Below are positions 26,559 to 35,139 of a DNA stretch of 64,000 nt, one piece after another; position 1 is the stretch's first letter, and each line of letters opens with the position of its first letter. The notes under the pieces are model-generated. The model saw only the letters and a program-made list of their open reading frames with translations. It searched no databases and was not told the DNA's origin. The stretch comes from Chryseobacterium pennae (GTDB lineage Bacteria > Bacteroidota > Bacteroidia > Flavobacteriales > Weeksellaceae): the NCBI RefSeq assembly GCF_003385515.1, contig NZ_QNVT01000029.1, positions 1 to 64,000 on the forward strand. The letters run 5' to 3'. The position numbers and the translations under genes are program-made.

Positions 26559-26907
26559 TCTGTTTACTTTATCTAAATATAAAGAATATTTTTCTTCACC
26601 TCACAGGAATTCTTATTTAACACATATTTGTTCTCTTTTATAAATGCAAAATGCATCAGGATTTTATTTTATCACTCTGTGTTTGTTTTTATTTATTTTT
26701 TCATAGCTTAGTGACATCGTAAGATGGTGATTTTATGTTAAATAAATATAGATAAATTTAAATAGTTTAAGAAAAATCTTGACAAAATTTTGTATGTTAC
26801 AGTTTTTTTTTAAATTTAAACTTTGGATTAGTAATTTATTTGATTAATCTGTAAATTGCTCAAAGACAGATCCAAACCAAAATAGTAAATCTCAAAATAA
26901 TAATAAT
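26559..26907. promoter_or_regulatory. Divergent intergenic region of kinase-like gene and tssB
   Basis: 349 bp, very AT-rich, no gene. It contains TTGACA at 26779 and TTTGGATTAG further on, but no clean TAnnTTTG match at a good position. Both divergent promoters should lie here. Confidence 0.45.
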
Positions 26908-27354
26908 ATGGCAATGTTTAATTATGGTGTTGGCGGAAACGAGGTAAAAGTAGACGCTAATGAAGCTATTCAGGAAATACAGGAAAATAAATCACTGATA
27001 GTAAGCCAGCTTACAACAGACGAATCTTATACCCCTGAAATTGTAACAGGATTAAAAACTGTGGAAGACGTGTTCAAACACTTTCAGCCTTCTGTGGCAG
27101 TACAACACGAAACAGAAGATGGAGGAGTGGTTGACGAAGAATTCCGTTTTCAGAATCTTGGAGACTTTACTCCTAAAAGCCTTACTCAGAAATCTGATTA
27201 TCTTCAGCAACTGAGCATGGAGCAGGAGCAGTACAACAAAATTGTACGTCAGTTAAAAACCAATAAAATTCTTCGCAATATGCTGGAGAACGACCAGACA
27301 AGAGCTGCGTTCATCGAAGTATTGAAAGATGTAGCACAAGAACTTGAAAAATAA
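26908..27354 (+). CDS. tssB: T6SS contractile sheath small subunit TssB
   Basis: A 148-residue protein of the Bacteroidota TssB type, the small subunit that forms with TssC the contractile sheath around the Hcp tube. Recognisable segments are the N-terminal MAMFNYGVGGNEVKVDANEAIQEIQE, FRFQNLGDFTPKSL (the TssB hallmark: 'FxxLxDFxP') and the C-terminal KILRNMLENDQTR helix. It is 20 bp upstream of tssC, and the pair forms one operon. The genes for the rest of the apparatus (TssE, F, G, K, ClpV and membrane complex) are not adjacent. Confidence 0.93.
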   Translation: MAMFNYGVGGNEVKVDANEAIQEIQENKSLIVSQLTTDESYTPEIVTGLKTVEDVFKHFQPSVAVQHETEDGGVVDEEFRFQNLGDFTPKSLTQKSDYLQQLSMEQEQYNKIVRQLKTNKILRNMLENDQTRAAFIEVLKDVAQELEK

Positions 27355-27374
27355 TTAAAGACTTACATTAAATC

Positions 27375-28739
27375 ATGGATAGCAAATTACAGGCGCAGGA
27401 AAGCCAGCAGCAGGGACAACAGCAGCAGCACTCAGGGCAGCCGAAAGGCAACCCGCTTGCAGAGCTCAATAAAATGGGAGGTTTTGGCTTTGTTGAATCC
27501 GTTGTGGACGGGATCGCCAATATGAACCCAACAAGAAAAGCAAGGAAAGAAATCTTCCTAAATGATAACAATAAGGCAGGAGAAAGAAAAGAACTTCTTC
27601 AGAAGATCAATCTTTGGGTAAGCCTTCTTGAAGGTAGTGAATCTGCTGATAAAATGGCTGATACGTGCAAAACCAAAGCACAACTGGCTGATCAGAATTT
27701 AAAGAAAAACTTAAAAAGTACACTGGATGCAGTTCGTCTGTTGGAAACCAACTATAGAACAGTCGCTCAATTCTATAAAAATACAGAATTGGATAAAGTG
27801 GATAACGTAAGTATTGTTAATGCAAGCCTTGATCAGGTTTCAGACCTTGACAATCCTTTATTCATTGATGCCATCTCTGAAGAATTCAAAAATTATTATG
27901 ACCGCTTAGACCTTAGAGATAACTACTCACTCCTTGCTATCCCCGGATACTTAGGATCTAATAAAGTTATTGAAAAGTGGGCTAAAATCTGTAACGAGAA
28001 CAAAGTAATGATGGTTACAGACTTTGCGAACCTTGATAAGCCGGATGACGTTGTAGATTTATTCCATTCTGCAAACCTTACAGGTGGGGAACTTCACAGA
28101 AGTAACGTGATCATGACGTGTAACTGGCTAGTAGGACGTGGAAAAGCAGAAGAAGTAGGAGAAGAAGAAAACGTAGAACTTCCACCTTCCACTTCATTAG
28201 CAGGAAAAATCCATAAAACACTGATGTCTCAGGTAGCAGCAGGTAAAAAACATGGTAACATCAACGAAGTAGACGCTGTAAAATTCGAATTGAAGAAAAG
28301 TGAAATTTCTCAGTTGGAAAAAATGGGTCTTGTACCAATGGTTAACGAATATGGTAAAATTATGGCTTTCTCTGCAAAGACATTATTTACAGGAGACAAC
28401 ATCGGTCTTCAGACCTATTCTGTAGTTCGTGTATTCGACTATGTAACTAAAGTATTGCTAGACTTCCTGAACAGAAGAGCCTTCGAAAACTGGAATGCTA
28501 AGAACGAAGACGATTTGAGAAGACAAATTGTTACTTTCCTTGACAATATCAAAGGACCAGACAAATTGATCGAGAAATTCAAGATCGTTCGTTTCGAACA
28601 GGATAGAGTAAACAAAGACAGAGTATGGCTTGATATCCGTATGACACCTTATTTCCCTACAAAAAGTTTCGTTATTAAACTAGACGGACATAAAGGAGAT
28701 GATGGTAACGAATGGGATGCACAATACACTCAGGAATAA
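27375..28739 (+). CDS. tssC: T6SS contractile sheath large subunit TssC
   Basis: A 454-residue large sheath subunit (the DUF5458 form used in Bacteroidota). An N-terminal Gln-rich stretch (about 5-22, QESQQQGQQQQHSGQ) is disordered. Then come the family segments YDRLDLRDNYSLLAIPGYLGSN and GNEWDAQYTQE at the C-terminus. It forms the sheath with TssB and is recycled by ClpV. A strong terminator (28761-28792) follows, so the operon probably ends here and the next lipoprotein gene may be transcribed by read-through or separately. Confidence 0.94.
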   Translation: MDSKLQAQESQQQGQQQQHSGQPKGNPLAELNKMGGFGFVESVVDGIANMNPTRKARKEIFLNDNNKAGERKELLQKINLWVSLLEGSESADKMADTCKTKAQLADQNLKKNLKSTLDAVRLLETNYRTVAQFYKNTELDKVDNVSIVNASLDQVSDLDNPLFIDAISEEFKNYYDRLDLRDNYSLLAIPGYLGSNKVIEKWAKICNENKVMMVTDFANLDKPDDVVDLFHSANLTGGELHRSNVIMTCNWLVGRGKAEEVGEEENVELPPSTSLAGKIHKTLMSQVAAGKKHGNINEVDAVKFELKKSEISQLEKMGLVPMVNEYGKIMAFSAKTLFTGDNIGLQTYSVVRVFDYVTKVLLDFLNRRAFENWNAKNEDDLRRQIVTFLDNIKGPDKLIEKFKIVRFEQDRVNKDRVWLDIRMTPYFPTKSFVIKLDGHKGDDGNEWDAQYTQE

Positions 28740-28760
28740 TAACACCTTATTTTTAATCAT

Positions 28761-28792
28761 AAAAACCGATGCATTTTTTACATCGGTTTTTT
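28761..28792 (+). terminator. Terminator after tssC
   Basis: AAAAACCGATG (28761-28771) pairs with CATCGGTTTTT (28780-28790), then T's. It lies 13 bases before the next start codon. Confidence 0.88.
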
Positions 28793-28805
28793 TCTACCAA
28801 TACCT

Positions 28806-29273
28806 ATGAATATTAAAATGAATATCAAACTTATCATTGGTTTGCCTCTTCTATTGATGATGCTTTTGGTAAGCTGTGAAAAGAAATACCAAAGCCCGGA
28901 TCAATATGAAGAAGACCTTTTTGCAGACGAACGTCAGGAAGGAAAAGCTTACATCATGGATGAAGAAGAATGTTTTGATGGAAGTGAATTGGTTTTAGCA
29001 AGTTCGGAAGTAAAGCTGGCAGACAGTTCAAAAGGCCGTGGAAAATCATTTTTTCTTTATAAAGTAAGATCCGGAAAAGTTTTAAAAACAGTAAGAGACT
29101 CCACTTTGGAATTGCCGATGATGTTTTTATCTCCCCATAAGCTAAAACTGAAAGAGGATTCCATGTACTTGTACCTGAAAAAATTAGATGGCTACCGTTT
29201 TATTGCGAAAGAAAGAAATCTTAAGTATCAATGGCTGAGAGGGGCTTCCGTATATTCTGTGAAGAAAAAATAA
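28806..29273 (+). CDS. Lipoprotein next to tssC, TssQ-like candidate
   Basis: A 155-residue predicted lipoprotein. The lipobox is LLVSCEKK, with lipidated Cys at about 25. The mature part starts acidic (QYEEDLFADERQEG) and later becomes basic. No enzymatic motif is seen. Start ATG 28806 gives MNIKMNIKL; a second in-frame ATG at 28818 is possible. Bacteroidota T6SS loci encode a small lipoprotein called TssQ; the position and lipoprotein nature fit, but I cannot confirm homology. The hairpin right upstream suggests weak coupling to tssBC. Confidence 0.6.
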   Translation: MNIKMNIKLIIGLPLLLMMLLVSCEKKYQSPDQYEEDLFADERQEGKAYIMDEEECFDGSELVLASSEVKLADSSKGRGKSFFLYKVRSGKVLKTVRDSTLELPMMFLSPHKLKLKEDSMYLYLKKLDGYRFIAKERNLKYQWLRGASVYSVKKK

Positions 29274-29281
29274 AATAAACC

Positions 29282-29289
29282 TATCTTTG
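29282..29289 (+). promoter_or_regulatory. -7 element of mutY
   Basis: TATCTTTG, 63 bases before the TTG start. No convincing -33 element. Confidence 0.45.
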
Positions 29290-29352
29290 CGTTCCTGGAA
29301 TAATGCAGGATGAAGAGATAAAAGCTCTTCAGTGACTTAAATTGATTGGTTT

Positions 29353-30387
29353 TTGGAAAAGAATAGTGCAACCTCAGAATTCCTTCATGTAGGAAACAGG
29401 CTTTTGAAATGGTATCGTAACAACGCAAGAGATCTGCCTTTCAGACAGACAAAAGATCCCTATAAAATCTGGATCTGTGAAATTGTATTTCAGCAGACAA
29501 GAATCAATCAGGGCCTTAATCATTATAATAATTTTATTAAACGATTTCCGGATGTAAAAACCTTAGCTGAAGCTGAGGAAAATGAAGTGTTGCTTTACTG
29601 GAAAGGCTTAGGCTATTATTCCAGAGCGATCAATATCCATAAAGCTTCTCAGCAGATCATGAATGATTATGATGGAATATTTCCAGCCCAATATGAAGAA
29701 ATTTTAAAACTGAAAGGAATAGGAAAGTATACAGCAGCAGCTGTTTCAAGTATTTGTTTTGATGGAAAAATGCCTGCTGTTGATGGGAACTTCTACCGGG
29801 TCCTGAGCCGTTTCTTTGCCGATGATTTTGATATTTCAAACTCAAGGGCATTTACTTATTTTTCTGAGTTGGCGACATTGATAATGCCGGATAATGTTGG
29901 AGATTTCAATCAGGCGATGATGGATATAGGTTCCGAGATCTGTAAACCCAAAAATCCTTTGTGTGGAGAATGCCCGATCCATGAAGACTGTCTGGCTTTT
30001 TCCCTACAGAAAATCTCTGATTATCCTGTGAAAACGAAAAAAGTAAAGGCTGAAGATCTTGCTTTGACCTATTATTTTGTTCACAGAAACGGGCAATTTC
30101 TGATCCGTCAGAGAAAAGATGACTTTATCTGGAAAAAATTATTTGAATTTCCAGCTTCTATTTCTGCTGACATGGAAACCTTTATTACTGGTTCAAAAAC
30201 GATTACCCATAAACTGACGCACAAGAACTTAAGTATTGAAATATTGAATGTTGAGGTGCCTTCAGAAGAGATTTGGAATCGTTTTATTACTGAAAATCAA
30301 TACCTGATTACAGATGTTGAAGGTTCCCATGAAAAATCCTTTCCGAAGCCTTTGGAAAATTACATTCAAAACTCATTGAAAGACTGA
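29353..30387 (+). CDS. mutY: A/G-specific adenine DNA glycosylase MutY
   Basis: A 344-residue base-excision repair enzyme that removes adenine mispaired with 8-oxoguanine. Start is a TTG; no suitable ATG lies nearby. The helix-hairpin-helix and catalytic loop are seen in LKGIGKYTAAAVSS and MPAVDGNFYRVLSR (catalytic-type Asp). The conserved IVFQQTR region contains the Glu of the EIV-QQT motif. The FeS cluster motif C-x6-C-x2-C-x5-C is CKPKNPLCGECPIHEDC. The C-terminus is a NUDIX-like 8-oxoG recognition domain. It is immediately upstream of gldD, an arrangement known in flavobacteria. Confidence 0.95.
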   Translation: MEKNSATSEFLHVGNRLLKWYRNNARDLPFRQTKDPYKIWICEIVFQQTRINQGLNHYNNFIKRFPDVKTLAEAEENEVLLYWKGLGYYSRAINIHKASQQIMNDYDGIFPAQYEEILKLKGIGKYTAAAVSSICFDGKMPAVDGNFYRVLSRFFADDFDISNSRAFTYFSELATLIMPDNVGDFNQAMMDIGSEICKPKNPLCGECPIHEDCLAFSLQKISDYPVKTKKVKAEDLALTYYFVHRNGQFLIRQRKDDFIWKKLFEFPASISADMETFITGSKTITHKLTHKNLSIEILNVEVPSEEIWNRFITENQYLITDVEGSHEKSFPKPLENYIQNSLKD

Positions 30388-30419
30388 AATTTGTCTTCCG
30401 AAATCTGAAATCTAATTTG

Positions 30420-30427
30420 TACTTTTG
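30420..30427 (+). promoter_or_regulatory. -7 element of gldD, almost at the start codon
   Basis: TACTTTTG ends four bases before ATG 30432. If used, it would give a transcript that starts at or next to the start codon. Confidence 0.45.
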
Positions 30428-30431
30428 CAAA

Positions 30432-30989
30432 ATGATTAAAAAAGTCATTTTTATTTTTGTATCACTGCTTTTAATTTCATGTGGAAAAGACCCGGTTCCA
30501 AAACCGTACGGAGAACTGCGTCTGGAATACCCGGCGCCGAAATACCAGAAGTTTGAAAACAACTGTGCCTATACTTTCGAGTATTCGGATTTTGCTAATA
30601 TTACTGCAGCAAAAAAACCGTGTTGGTATTATCTGAACTATCCTCAAATGAAGGCAAAGGTTTTTGTGACCTATTACCCGATACAGAATGACTTTGCAGA
30701 ACACATTAAAGAAGCTGAAAAAATGGTATATGAGCATACCATCAAAGCCAGTTCCATAGATACAAAATCCTTTGAATATCCTGAAAAGAAAGTATACGGG
30801 AATTTCTATGAGCTGAAAGGGCAGAGTGCTTCCAATCTTCAATTTTACATTACAGACAGCGCGAAACACTTCGTGACTGGTTACTTATACTTTAATACGA
30901 GACCGAAACCGGACTCTCTGGCTCCTGCTGTGAATTATATCAAAAACGATATGAAACATATGCTGGACTCTTTTGAATGGAAAAAATAA
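30432..30989 (+). CDS. gldD: Gliding motility lipoprotein GldD
   Basis: About 185 residues, a lipoprotein (LLLISCGKD, Cys at about 17). The family opening after the lipobox, PVPKPYGELRLEYP, is the recognisable GldD signature (K-P-Y/R-G-x-R). The rest has FEYSDFANI and YPQMKAKVFVTYYPI. GldD is required for gliding and for the type IX secretion-linked motility machinery in Flavobacterium johnsoniae. A TTG start five codons earlier is possible but the ATG at 30432 gives a better signal peptide. It follows mutY; the ssb and gldE genes that I recall between them in other flavobacteria are absent. Confidence 0.88.
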   Translation: MIKKVIFIFVSLLLISCGKDPVPKPYGELRLEYPAPKYQKFENNCAYTFEYSDFANITAAKKPCWYYLNYPQMKAKVFVTYYPIQNDFAEHIKEAEKMVYEHTIKASSIDTKSFEYPEKKVYGNFYELKGQSASNLQFYITDSAKHFVTGYLYFNTRPKPDSLAPAVNYIKNDMKHMLDSFEWKK

Positions 30990-31016
30990 TTACTTTTAAT
31001 ATACATTGAAAAATAT

Positions 31017-31940
31017 ATGAAACTTTTAGTTGTAGGAAGTGTTGCATTTGATGCAATTGAAACACCATTTGGTAAAACGGACAAAATTTTAGGCGGAGCT
31101 GCTACTTATATTGGGATCACTTCATCTATTTTAGGCGTTAAATCTGGTATTGTTTCTGTAGTAGGAGGAGACTTTCCACAGGAACACCTTGATATGTTTA
31201 CAGACAGAGAAGTAAACATCGAAGGAATTGAAATCGTAAAAGAAGGAAAAACATTCTTCTGGTCAGGAAAATATCACAATGATCTGAACACCAGAGATAC
31301 TTTGGCTACAGAAGTAAACGTATTGGAGAACTTTGATCCGAAAATCCCGGATTCAATGCAGGATGCCGAAATTTTATTGCTTGGAAACCTACACCCTGGA
31401 GTTCAGCTATCCGTATTGGAAAAAATGAACAACCGTCCTAAGCTTGTAATCCTTGATACGATGAATTTCTGGATGGATTGTGCATGGGATATTCTGATGG
31501 ATATGATCGCTAAAACGGATGTAATTACCATCAATGACGAAGAAGCAAGACAACTTTCAGGAGAATATTCTCTTGTAAAAGCTGCTAAAAAGATCCATGC
31601 AATGGGACCTGAATATGTAATCATCAAAAAAGGAGAGCATGGAGCCTTACTTTTCCATGACGGTAAAGTATTTGCTATCCCGGCACTACCATTGGAAGAT
31701 GTTTTTGATCCAACCGGAGCAGGAGATACTTTCGCAGGTGGTTTTGCCGCTTATCTTGCTAAAAAAGGTAAAATTGATTTTGATACGATGAAGTCTGCGT
31801 TGATCGTGGGATCAGCAATGGCTTCTTTCACTGTAGAAAAATTCGGAACACAAAGAATTGAAGAAGTTAACGAATCAGATATGTTCAGCAGATTGAGACA
31901 ATTTAAAGAATTGACAACTTTTGATATTGAACTGCAATAA
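31017..31940 (+). CDS. PfkB-family sugar or nucleoside kinase
   Basis: A 307-residue kinase of the ribokinase/PfkB superfamily. The second PfkB signature, DPTGAGDTFAGGFAAYLAKKG (from about residue 235), holds the catalytic-type Asp and the anion-hole GAGD. The N-terminal GSVAFDAIETPFGKTDKILGGAATYIG is typical of the first PfkB motif region. It has the KKGEHGALLFHDGKV beta segment. The substrate cannot be assigned. It lies 27 bp after gldD on the same strand, with a weak TACTTTTA element at 30991 just upstream. Confidence 0.88.
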   Translation: MKLLVVGSVAFDAIETPFGKTDKILGGAATYIGITSSILGVKSGIVSVVGGDFPQEHLDMFTDREVNIEGIEIVKEGKTFFWSGKYHNDLNTRDTLATEVNVLENFDPKIPDSMQDAEILLLGNLHPGVQLSVLEKMNNRPKLVILDTMNFWMDCAWDILMDMIAKTDVITINDEEARQLSGEYSLVKAAKKIHAMGPEYVIIKKGEHGALLFHDGKVFAIPALPLEDVFDPTGAGDTFAGGFAAYLAKKGKIDFDTMKSALIVGSAMASFTVEKFGTQRIEEVNESDMFSRLRQFKELTTFDIELQ

Positions 31941-31974
31941 ATAAGTCTTTTTAAGAAATATTTATAATAAAAAA

Positions 31975-32006
31975 TTGAGTGAAATTCGTTAAGAATTCTA
32001 AATTTG
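31975..32006 (+). promoter_or_regulatory. Predicted promoter of the PPIase gene
   Basis: TTG at 31975-31977, a 21-bp spacer and TAAATTTG at 31999-32006. The gene starts 20 bases later. Confidence 0.5.
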
Positions 32007-32026
32007 CAACTTGTTAAAATAGTAAA

Positions 32027-33394
32027 ATGACAAATAGACTAAAAATCACTTATCTTCTTGGGATTTTCATCATGATTTTTTCTTCCAATATGATGAATGC
32101 CCAGCTAAAACCAGGAGATTTAGTGGATGGTATTGCTGCTGTGATCGGAAATGAAATCGTTTTGGAATCAGATGTTACTGAGCAGATGAATTATGGAAAA
32201 CAACAGGGAGCTGCCAATACAGACAAATGTGAGTTCCTTGAAAGCCTTATCAGCAACAAACTTCTTGTATATGAAGCAAAAAAAGATACATTAATTGAAA
32301 ACCGTTCTGCAGCGATCAAAGAGCAGGCTAATCAAAAATACCGTCAGTTGCTTTCTCAATTTCCAGATGAAAAGGCATTATTAACTGCTTATAAATTCAA
32401 AAATGCCTACGAAATGAAAAACGCTATCGAAAAAATCGATACCGACCAGTATTACGGACAGGCAAAATATCAGAGAGTTACTGATAAAGCAGACGTAACT
32501 CCTAATGAGGTAACTGACTTTTATAATATGTATAAAATGCAGTTGCCACAGGTAAAAGATGAAATTACCTTAGCACAGATCATGATGTATCCAACTTTGA
32601 CGGAGGCTCATAAGCAAGATCTTATCAACAGACTGAAAAAGATCAAACAGGATATCATTGGCGGAGAAACTTTCGAAAGTCAGGCAAGAATTTATTCTGA
32701 AGATGAGGGTTCTGCTTCCAATGGTGGATTGTATAAAAACATCAACAAAGGACAGATGGTGAAGCCGTTTGAAGCTGCTGCTTTAAATCTTCAGGAAAAC
32801 GAGATCTCAGATCCTATTGAATCTGAATTCGGATACCACATCATTCAGCTGCTGAAGAGATCAGGTAAAGTATATGATGCAAGACACATTCTTTTGAAAG
32901 CAACGCCTACAGAAGAAGAACTTAAAACTGCAAAAGCAAAATTAGACAGCATCAGAGGATTAATTACTGATGGGAAGATGACTTTTAAAGATGCTGCTTT
33001 CAAGTTTTCAGATGATAAAAGAACCAAATTCAATGCAGGGATAATTCCCGGTGGTGATGGTTCAGATAAAATCGAAAGAGAAAGTATCCCGGGAACAATC
33101 AGCTATGAATTGGCAGGTTTGAATAAAGGAGATATTACTTCTGCTTTTGAAGATGAAGAGAACAGAAGAAAAGCTGTAAAAATCATCAAGCTTGAAGATG
33201 TGATTCCTGCTCACCAGATCACTCTGGAAACAGACTTCAGCCGAATCAAGCAGATGGCGCTCAATAAAAAGAAAAACGAAATGGTTGAAAAATTTGTCAA
33301 CTCCAAGTTGCCAACTACTTTCATATCCATCGACGGACGTTACGATAACTGTAGCTTTAAATCCAACTGGAAAAAAGAATCAGTTAAAAAATAA
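32027..33394 (+). CDS. SurA-like periplasmic peptidyl-prolyl isomerase
   Basis: A 455-residue exported chaperone with a signal peptide (about 1-25, ending MMNAQ). An N-terminal SurA-type chaperone segment (DGIAAVIGNEIVLESDVTEQ) is followed by two parvulin domains (about 175-280 and 285-390). The first shows ARIYSEDEGSASNGGLYKNI and FGYHIIQLLKRSG; the second shows ARHILLKATPTEEE and AAFKFSDDKRTKFNAGIIPGGDG. It helps fold outer-membrane proteins, which is important for surface export. It is an independent transcription unit with its own promoter and terminator. Confidence 0.93.
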   Translation: MTNRLKITYLLGIFIMIFSSNMMNAQLKPGDLVDGIAAVIGNEIVLESDVTEQMNYGKQQGAANTDKCEFLESLISNKLLVYEAKKDTLIENRSAAIKEQANQKYRQLLSQFPDEKALLTAYKFKNAYEMKNAIEKIDTDQYYGQAKYQRVTDKADVTPNEVTDFYNMYKMQLPQVKDEITLAQIMMYPTLTEAHKQDLINRLKKIKQDIIGGETFESQARIYSEDEGSASNGGLYKNINKGQMVKPFEAAALNLQENEISDPIESEFGYHIIQLLKRSGKVYDARHILLKATPTEEELKTAKAKLDSIRGLITDGKMTFKDAAFKFSDDKRTKFNAGIIPGGDGSDKIERESIPGTISYELAGLNKGDITSAFEDEENRRKAVKIIKLEDVIPAHQITLETDFSRIKQMALNKKKNEMVEKFVNSKLPTTFISIDGRYDNCSFKSNWKKESVKK

Positions 33395-33400
33395 AATTAA

Positions 33401-33430
33401 AACCTTCAGAAATTTCTGAAGGTTTTTTTT
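33401..33430 (+). terminator. Terminator after PPIase
   Basis: AACCTTCAGAAA and TTTCTGAAGGTT form a hairpin directly before eight T's. Confidence 0.9.
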
Positions 33431-33542
33431 ATGCTGAAGAGTCAGGTATAAAAACAAATGATTCTTTATGATTAGCACAAACAGGTATTCTGCATCTGTC
33501 ATTTTGGATGAAATTATTTGATAACTTTACAAAAACCAAAAC

Positions 33543-34040
33543 ATGGATTACGAATTTTATCTTAATAAATTTCACCTGGCCATAACAGAAGTACTTAAAG
33601 AAAAACTTGAAAATAATAAGTTGGATGTATCTGTTGATACTGTTCTGGATTCTGTTGCTCTTAAAGTATTTAAACCGGAATGGTCCTCTGATTTAAATTC
33701 ACCATTAGATGCTATAGGGAGGATTTTCTTTTCAATATGGATAAATGACAAAACCATTCAGGAGGGAAGAATGTATTATAATATCCATGCTCTAAAGCTG
33801 AGAGAATTTAAAAAACAGGCATTATCAAGTAGAAAATTTGCTCAGGATTTTAGGAATGAATTCAGGAAATACCAGAAAGACTGGCCAAATGTAAATATTG
33901 AATTTGGCCCACTAACATTAATGCAGGGATGGGTTGATTTGAAAGAAGATAATATACAGGGAAATATTGAAGAATTGGTTCAAAATTTTTTTAAGATCAG
34001 TTCAATTATAGATACAGTTCTGGAGCGGTATAAGAAATAA
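33543..34040 (+). CDS. Hypothetical protein (165 residues)
   Basis: A cytoplasmic protein of unknown function, no signal peptide or membrane helix. It begins MDYEFYLNKFHLAITEVLKE, has a central segment RMYYNIHALKLREFKKQ, and a late GPLTLMQGWVDLKE. It is rich in Lys, Asp and Glu and mostly helical. A monocistronic unit between the PPIase terminator and the nitronate monooxygenase. I recognise no domain. Confidence 0.65.
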   Translation: MDYEFYLNKFHLAITEVLKEKLENNKLDVSVDTVLDSVALKVFKPEWSSDLNSPLDAIGRIFFSIWINDKTIQEGRMYYNIHALKLREFKKQALSSRKFAQDFRNEFRKYQKDWPNVNIEFGPLTLMQGWVDLKEDNIQGNIEELVQNFFKISSIIDTVLERYKK

Positions 34041-34118
34041 TGGGTTTAAGTGGTTTTCTAATGATTTTTTTAATAAATGTAGAGGGCTGAAAATCTTTGT
34101 TTTTAGTATTTTTACAAC

Positions 34119-35108
34119 ATGAGCAATTTTATAGATTTCAACGCGGCAAAAAAATTACACGACATGCAGACCAATCAAAATAGAATTTCAGAACTTTTTA
34201 ATATTAAATATCCGATTATTCAGGCTGGGATGATCTGGCATTCCGGATGGAGGCTGGCTTCTGCTGTTTCCAATTGTGGTGGATTAGGATTAATAGGAGC
34301 AGGGAGTATGTATCCTGATATTCTCAGGGAAAACATTCAAAAGTGTAAACAGGCTACCAATATGCCTTTTGGAGTGAATGTGCCTATGCTGTATCCTAAC
34401 CTTGATGAAATCATTCAGATCATTCTGGAAGAAGGGGTAAAAATTGTGTTTACATCAGCTGGAAATCCGAAAACGTATACAGAAACCTTACAAAAAGAAG
34501 GACTGAAGGTTGCTCACGTAGTTTCCTCTACCAAATTTGCTGTAAAATGTGAAGATGCAGGAGTAGATGCAATAGTGGCAGAAGGGTTCGAAGCAGGAGG
34601 ACACAACGGGAGAGATGAAACTACAACATTCTGCCTTATTCCAAATGTCAAAAAGCATATTTCAAAACCGTTAATAGCTGCAGGAGGAATTGCCTTAGGT
34701 TCTCAGATGAAAGCTGCAATGATTCTGGGAGCAGACGGAGTACAGATAGGCTCCAGATTCGCGGCTACAACAGAAGCCAGTGCTCACGAGAACTGGAAAA
34801 AGAAAATTACCGAACTTCAGGAAGGTGATACGCATCTTACACTAAAAGAGCTGGCTCCTGTAAGAATGGTTAAAAATAAGTTCTTTAACGAACTTGAAGA
34901 TGTTTATCTTGCCGGAAGAAATAAAGAAGCACTTATTGCATCGCTAGGAAGAGCAAGAGCAAAAAAAGGAATGTTTGAAGGTGACATGGAAGATGGAGAG
35001 CTTGAAATAGGACAGGTTTCAGCACTTATTGATGATATCATTCCGGTGGAAACAGTCTTTAATCATTTATTGAAGGAGTTTGAAGAAACAAAAATGCCTT
35101 CCTTTTAA
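34119..35108 (+). CDS. Nitronate monooxygenase (2-nitropropane dioxygenase family)
   Basis: A 329-residue FMN enzyme that oxidises alkyl nitronates. The N-terminal MNTNQN-like RISELFNIKYPIIQAGMIWHS is the family opening. The phosphate-binding EGFEAGGHNGRDETTT, PLIAAGGIALG and GADGVQIGSRFAAT are the FMN-binding segments of a TIM barrel. The extra N-terminus (MSNFIDFNAAKKLHD) could mean the true start is the internal ATG at 34164. It detoxifies nitronates such as propionate-3-nitronate; relatives act on other unsaturated substrates. It is 31 bp upstream of an alpha/beta hydrolase. Confidence 0.9.
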   Translation: MSNFIDFNAAKKLHDMQTNQNRISELFNIKYPIIQAGMIWHSGWRLASAVSNCGGLGLIGAGSMYPDILRENIQKCKQATNMPFGVNVPMLYPNLDEIIQIILEEGVKIVFTSAGNPKTYTETLQKEGLKVAHVVSSTKFAVKCEDAGVDAIVAEGFEAGGHNGRDETTTFCLIPNVKKHISKPLIAAGGIALGSQMKAAMILGADGVQIGSRFAATTEASAHENWKKKITELQEGDTHLTLKELAPVRMVKNKFFNELEDVYLAGRNKEALIASLGRARAKKGMFEGDMEDGELEIGQVSALIDDIIPVETVFNHLLKEFEETKMPSF

Positions 35109-35139
35109 AAATTGACCGTATCATATATTATTTGAATTA

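Noticed and set aside
26779..26812. TTGACA plus TATGTTA as a sigma-70 promoter of tssB
   Set aside because: The pattern is proteobacterial and not used by the Bacteroidota primary sigma factor. It was not listed as a promoter.
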